This document shows, piece by piece, positions 55,675-64,000 of a stretch of 64,000 nt of DNA. The notes below the pieces were generated by a model. The model was given only the letters and a program-made list of their open reading frames with translations. It had not been told where the DNA came from and searched no databases. The DNA is from Opisthocomus hoazin. Its lineage: Eukaryota > Chordata > Aves > Opisthocomiformes > Opisthocomidae. The translations under genes and the position numbers were made by a program. The DNA is taken from the NCBI RefSeq assembly GCF_030867145.1, contig NC_134440.1, positions 620,001-684,000 on the forward strand, given 5' to 3'. How positions within the stretch are numbered: position 1 is the first letter of the stretch; every line of letters starts with the position of its first letter.

Positions 55675-58600
55675 TTGGAAGCCGGGCGAGGGCGGCTCTG
55701 TCCCAGGCTGGGGTCCGGCCGCCTGCGTCCGTGCAGCCCTGGCTGGCGTCACGCTGTCCTCCCAGCCTGGGGACAACAGGAGCTGCCTCTCACCACGCAA
55801 AAGGCCACACGGTACGTGACACAGAGCATGGCCGAGAGGACCAGGCTGCCGCAGAGGAGGACAGGGAGGGGGTCCCTCTGCAGCCCCTCCTTGGGGGGGA
55901 ATCCCTGCGGAGGGGAGAAGGAGCGGGTCAGCTCGTGGAGGGCATGGGGACAGGAGGTGCAGTTGTTGGCCGAGGGGCCCTGGCACGTGTAGCAGGAGGG
56001 GTGGCAGCTGGCACAGACGCGGGCTGCGCTGGTGGCTCACCGGGTACGGCCGTAGTAGCGCGGAGGGCAGCAGGGCAGGCAGGAGCGGTGGAAGGCGTAC
56101 GAGGAGCGGCCGCACTCTGCGGAGGGAGCGTGGCGTGGGCCGGGCTGCGGGGACGAGAGCATCGTCCGTACACTCCCTGCGCGTCCCGCCTGTGGCACGC
56201 GTCCTCGGCAGAGGCTGCGGAGCTCTGGGGGGGTCATGTCCTCCTCCGTGCCGTGGAGGTGCAGGGTGACGCTGAGCAGCAGACCTGGGGCAGGAGGGAC
56301 AGGGCTCTGTGATGGTGGCAGCCACGTTCACCGTGTGCCCGTCGGTGCAGCGGTGCCGCAGGTCGGTGGTCACCTGCAGGGCAGAGAGGGGTCTCGGCAC
56401 CGCTGCTGGCACTGTGGGCAGGACCGGCTGGCGTTGGGTGACTGCAGCCAACGCTCCCCCCGTGTCCCCTCGTGCTTTTTAGGGTCGAACGCAGACATTT
56501 CAGCGACGCCTCCTCTCCCTCCCCAGGCAGGGAGGGCTCGGGGGAGCCTGCTCAGTGCTGGGGGAGCGGCGTCTGCCTGTGCCCGTGGGGCATCACGATC
56601 TGCTCCTGGCTGGTGGTCCTGCTGCCGTAGGTGGTGGTGAGGATGGCGGAGCAGCTCTCGCCGTACCGGGGCCACCGGCCAGGACACTGCCCACCACCAG
56701 CGTGTAGATGCTGGTGGCGTACCCGTCACAGTTGTCGTAGTTGATCTGCCATTGCTGGAGGCCCAGACAAAGATGGAGCTGAGGCCACCGCGTCCCTGGA
56801 AAGGGGGGGACGCAGGGAGGCTTGAGCAGGGAGTCCTCGTGCTGGCGAGGTCCCCGAGGCCAGTGCAAAGCTTCCTTTGGTGATGCCTCTGTAGAAAGCC
56901 TCCGCTGCCAGCGCGCCCATCCTGTCCACAGCCTTCCCGTCGTCCTCGGGGCCCCAGCTGGCACTGTGGACGTGGGCATGCTGGGGCCGCAGGGACTGAG
57001 CCTCCACCACGTCCGTGACGGGACCGTCCAGCACCCGCACGCCTGCCGGGCCCGGCCGAGGAGCGGCGGCGTGGACGGAGCCTCACGCGTGCCACGCCAG
57101 CGTAAGGGCTGAGGGGCATCGCGCTGGCCCCCGCTGCTCCCCCCGCTTCCCTCGAGCCCCTCTCACGCGAAGATGCCCTAAGCAGATCAGGCTCCCGCGG
57201 GTCTGGGCAGCTGCTGCCATGTGCTGGCTCCCTAAGCTCCTCGTTAAGCCCTTTGCAATTAATCCTGGCAAGTTCTGCCAGCTCTTAACCCCATTTACCA
57301 CACTCGCTTCCGCGGCGGAGCCCGCGCCTGCATGGACCCCCGTGTCGTGGTGGGCGTTACACACCCGGGGACACCGCAGCCCCCTCTACCCCCTGCAAGC
57401 CCCCGGCTCCCCCGGAGCAGCCCTGCCTGGGACCACGCGTCCCTCCCCGGGGTGCCCGAGCTGGTTCACGACCCCCGTCCCTGCAGCGCGTTGGAGCAGC
57501 GGCTCGCCTCCGATTTTGGCGTCGTAGGCAACGCCTGCTCCGCAGAGGCGGTTGCTGGCTGCAGCCGCCATTTCTCCAGCACAGCTTGTCCCGTGCCTGA
57601 GGGGCACGGTCAGCCTGGGAGCCGTCCTCGGTGAGGGGTGACAGGGCCTGGCATAGCCTCAGGCCCCCCCCAGGGACAAAGCACCCAGCGCAGGGTGCTG
57701 GGTGAGGCTCACCGGTTCTCGTCCCCGGCGGTGTGCCTGGGCTGGGGATGGGGTCGTTGCTCTTGAAGTCGTAACTTGCCGGGGGGTCCTGTGGCAGAAA
57801 GAGGCACCGGCGTGAGCAAACCGCCCTTCGGTGTGGGTTGTGGTGGCTCGGCGCGGGCGCCTGGCAGCGCGGAGGGGCAGGGGGGCCCCTTCGCACCCCG
57901 CATCAGCGCCAGGTTCACCTGGAGCTGCGGGGCACGGGGCTTTGCTGAAGGAGCATAGCGTCACACGTCGCCGTACCGCTCCATCACACCGCGGCTCGTG
58001 GCCGGCGACAGAGCCTGGCGTGGCGAGCCTCCCGGCCGGGCGGTCGGCAGAGGGGAGCTCCAAACTTCTGGACCGACGTCGTTATGAAAACAACCAAGGT
58101 TGAGCTGTTCTTTCCCCTCGGAGCACGTGAGGATTTACCAGCTTTACTGGCTTTGCAGCTTGCTGTAATTAACCTGTTCCGGGGGCCCGAGCGCCTACGA
58201 GTTCCAACACTTCCCCGGTGTGGAAATTCACTGCGGGAGACACCAAACCTTTTGATCCAGCCCCGGAGAGGCTGAGCTCCCACCGCAGCGTCCCGCGGGC
58301 GGGATGAAGGCTGCGGCCCCCACCCTCCCCTGCAGACAACCCACCCCGAAGGAGCCGGTCGCGGCGCCCGCGCTGCGCAGCCCCTCGCAGTTACGTGGTT
58401 GGCAGACAGGTCCGGATGGTCCCTCTCGATCCCGCGGTCCAGGACGGTCAGCACGGCCCCCCGCCCGGTGTACCCTTTGCCTCAAGCAGCGAGGATATTT
58501 AGATCGGGATTGATGTCGTTGTTCTGGAAAAGGGATTCAATTTGCTCAGTCCCCAGGCAGCGGGGCTGCGGTGACCTTCAAGGGCTCTCCCGCTGCCTCA

Positions 58601-59257
58601 TCACTGTCGGCATTAGAGCTGCGTACGCAGCGGGGAGGAGATTTGCTTGAGGATTAGAAGCGAGAGCGGCAAAATCTCACCATGTGCCACTGTTTGTGGA
58701 ACCAGCGATCGGCTGGCACCACGCCGACGCTCGCCTTCGTGCACCTCTTGACGGTCTGCTGCTCGGACCAGAGGACCTGGGTGGGCAGCAGCGGTGCTGG
58801 CGTCAGGCAGAGCCCGCCCGGCCCAGCGCATGGCGGCCTCGGTCCCTGCAGCCGCCTCCTCCGCACCCTCGGCTCTCTCGCCAGGCGCAGGCTCCAGCCC
58901 CAGTGCCTGCTCAAGGCCTTCTGCCGGGTGCTGCGGTGCTTGAAACGGTAACAAGGCGCTCCCTCCATCACCTGCAGGAGCCAAGAGCTCCCGTTTCCAG
59001 GCCAGCAGCCGGGCTGGGGACGCGTGTGCCAGCGCTGCGTGGTCCACAGAGACGAGCAGGACGCGTCTGCTGCGAGGCGTTCGTGGCGGGAGAGGCAGAG
59101 AGCGTGGCTCGGAGACAGGGCCGGCTCCCGGGGAGGGTCTGTGCGCGCCCGCCGGGCTCTCCCGCTCCCCCCGGCACGCGCCATGCGCACCCCCACCGCA
59201 CCGCGCTCTCAGCTGCGTCCCGTGGTGAACAGCACCGGGGGGGAAGGGGCGTGGGGT

Positions 59258-59565
59258 CGTGGAGTCACAGCGTGCTTGGGGCCGAAGGGGCCTTCGGAGG
59301 CCGTCTGGCCCAGCCCCTGCGGTGAGCAGGGACTTCCTCAGCTCCATCAGGCTGCTCAGAGCCTGCTCCAACCTGGCCCTGCACGTTTCCAGGGATCGGG
59401 CATCCCCCCCTCTCCGGGCACCTGGTCCAGCGTTTCGCCACCCTCAGCGTGAACAATTTCTCCCTTACGTCCCGTCTAAATCCACGCTCTTTCAGCTTAA
59501 AGCCGTTACTCCTTGTCCCGCCACAACAGGCCTTGCTGAACAGATTGTCCCCACGATCAAACGCC
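59258..59565 (-). mobile_element. CR1 LINE, 5'-truncated 3' end fragment
   Basis: The plus strand reads as the reverse complement of an avian CR1 3' end: GCAGGGACTTCCTCAGCTCC, then CAACCTGGCCCTGCACG, CCAGGGATCGGGCATCC and CTAAATCCACGCTCTTTCAG. So the element's own strand is minus and its 3' end lies at the left. It is short and diverged, as most CR1 copies are, and sits in the PCSK4 intron between the signal/pro-domain exon and the next exon. Confidence 0.85.
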
Positions 59566-59589
59566 CTAATTTAAGATTAAACTGGTGGT

Positions 59590-59955
59590 GTGCTGTGGGA
59601 GACGTGGTGGGGACGAGTGGAGGGGAGGGGACACGCAATGGGGATGGCACATGTGGGGATGAGTGGAGGGGATGGGAGACTCAGTGGGGACAAGTGGAAG
59701 GGATGAGTGGAGGGGAGGGGACACGCAATGGGGATGGGACATGTGGGGACGAGTGGAGGGGATGGGACACGCAATGGGGATGGGACATGTGGGGACGAGT
59801 GAAGGGGACAAGCAGAGGGGAGGGGACACACAATGGGGGTGGGACATGTGGGGATGAGTGGAGGGGCCGAGCGGAGGGGAGGAGACACGCAATGGGGATG
59901 GGCCACGCGGTGATGACAAGCAGAGGGGCCGAGCGGAGGGGACACGGGCGGGACG
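59590..59955. repeat. GGGGATGGGACATGTGGGG minisatellite in PCSK4 intron 1
   Basis: Imperfect copies of a 45-60 bp unit (marker CACGCAATGGGG near 59633, 59723, 59768, 59828 and 59885) with an internal shorter periodicity GAGTGGAGGGGA. It begins right after the CR1 fragment and ends at the PCSK4 first exon, whose donor I could not identify with confidence. Confidence 0.9.
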
Positions 59956-60167
59956 CGGGCACGCAGCCGGGCGGTGCGGGGCTCCCGTCCCGGCGGCCCC
60001 GAGCAGGCCGTGCCGCCGGGCCACCCCCGCGGCCCCCCCGCCACCCGCACGGCCCAGCTGCTCAGGTAGACGCGGGGCTCGGCGGGGCCCGGCGGGGTGA
60101 CTGCCGCGGTCACGGCCATGGCCACGGCCACCACGGCCACCGGGAGCGGCCCCGGCCGCGCCGCCAT

Positions 60168-60343
60168 CGAGGCCGCGGGGTTTGAGCGCGCGTTGCCATG
60201 GCGACAGCGTCGCCCCGCCCCGCCCGGCCCGGCCGCGCCGCCGCATTGGCCCGGGGCAGCGGGGGGCGGTGGCGAGAGGCGGGGCCGGGGCCGGGAGCGG
60301 GGCCGGTCTCGGTACCGGGAGCGGGGCCGGGGCCGCCGCAGCC
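60168..60343. promoter_or_regulatory. PCSK4/REEP6 bidirectional CpG promoter
   Basis: Only 176 bp separate the PCSK4 remnant's ATG (minus) and the REEP6 ATG (plus). The interval is CpG-saturated with GGGGCGG Sp1-type words, and an inverted CCAAT box (CATTGGCC) lies near 60243. The same divergent arrangement exists in human. Because REEP6 needs this DNA, it should stay under constraint although PCSK4 has decayed. Confidence 0.7.

Positions 60344-64000
<3,657 letters not shown>

Larger units (their letters stand above)
55749..60167 (-). pseudogene. PCSK4: PCSK4 proprotein convertase, decayed (unitary pseudogene)
   Basis: PCSK4 is a subtilisin-like convertase, mainly of mammalian germ cells, and in human it also neighbours REEP6. 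Recognisable exons on the minus strand: signal plus YLSSWAVRVAGGP (from 60167), pro-domain 58971..58867 (CYRFKHRSTRQKALSRHWGW), 58776..58681 (WFHKQWHM), catalytic-Asp exon 58523..58395 (VLDRGIERDHPDLSAN), 57788..57713 (DPPASYDF), catalytic-His exon from 57596 (HGTSCAGE), from 57042 (SASWGPEDDG), from 56795 (SIFVWASSNG), from 56373 (VTTDLRHRCTDGHT), then Cys-rich and membrane exons to 55749. Lesions: TGA replaces the Trp codon at 58484-58482 in the catalytic domain; a second in-frame TGA at 56040-56038 follows YYGRTR; the donor after TKG reads GA (56874-56873) and another reads GC; several phase shifts occur, one in a G-run of exon 1; the region with the catalytic Ser (GTSASAP) and nearly all the P domain is deleted. 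The processing site RVKR reads CTKA. It cannot encode a protease. Confidence 0.88.

Noticed and set aside
56024-56040. Reading the second PCSK4 stop as a 17-nt intron (GTGAG...CAG)
   Set aside because: Vertebrate introns are far longer than 17 nt; the frame simply continues through a TGA into the conserved VCASCHPSCYTC segment.

Overview
This is vertebrate nuclear DNA, almost certainly from a bird. The genes are intron-split and match human 19p13.3 genes. Two truncated CR1 LINEs, the typical avian retrotransposon, are present. The DNA is very GC-rich with G/C homopolymers and minisatellites, as on avian microchromosomes (chicken chr28-like synteny). I cannot name the species from sequence alone. 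Exon boundaries were assigned by eye from GT/AG sites, reading phase and remembered family sequences, and no alignment was run.

Layout: 1-8.3 kb has no coding sequence and is probably the first intron of GNG7, which is inferred to lie off the left edge on the minus strand; 8.3-8.7 kb is a CpG-rich promoter. DIRAS1 (-) has a single coding exon at 11.3-11.9 kb. SLC39A3/ZIP3 (-) spans 17.8-19.3 kb with its promoter near 22.3 kb. SGTA (-) spans 25.1-31.8 kb and shares an NRF1-type bidirectional promoter at about 33 kb with THOP1 (+, 33.6-40.7 kb). This block keeps the human order GNG7-DIRAS1-SLC39A3-SGTA-THOP1.

The right half brings together genes that in human lie about 1.2 Mb away. PLK5 (-, 43.0-45.0 kb) is tail-to-tail with THOP1 and head-to-head with ADAMTSL5 (+, 45.7-51.5 kb). 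Then come a CTD-small-phosphatase-like gene (+, 52.7-54.6 kb), PCSK4 (-, 55.7-60.2 kb) and the 5' part of REEP6 (+, 60.3 kb to the window edge).

The genes do not form a pathway; they are a syntenic neighbourhood: a Ras-like GTPase, a zinc transporter, a co-chaperone, a metallopeptidase, a polo-like kinase, a secreted TSR/NTR matrix protein, a CTD-phosphatase relative, a proprotein convertase and an ER-shaping protein. Three deserve most attention. PCSK4 is a recognisable but decayed unitary pseudogene. PLK5 keeps an intact-looking kinase domain but appears to have no polo boxes, the reverse of the human gene. The CTD-phosphatase-like protein has lost both catalytic aspartates while its reading frame is intact, so it looks like a conserved pseudophosphatase. 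An unexplained hairpin of nearly 40 bp per arm sits between PLK5 and ADAMTSL5.
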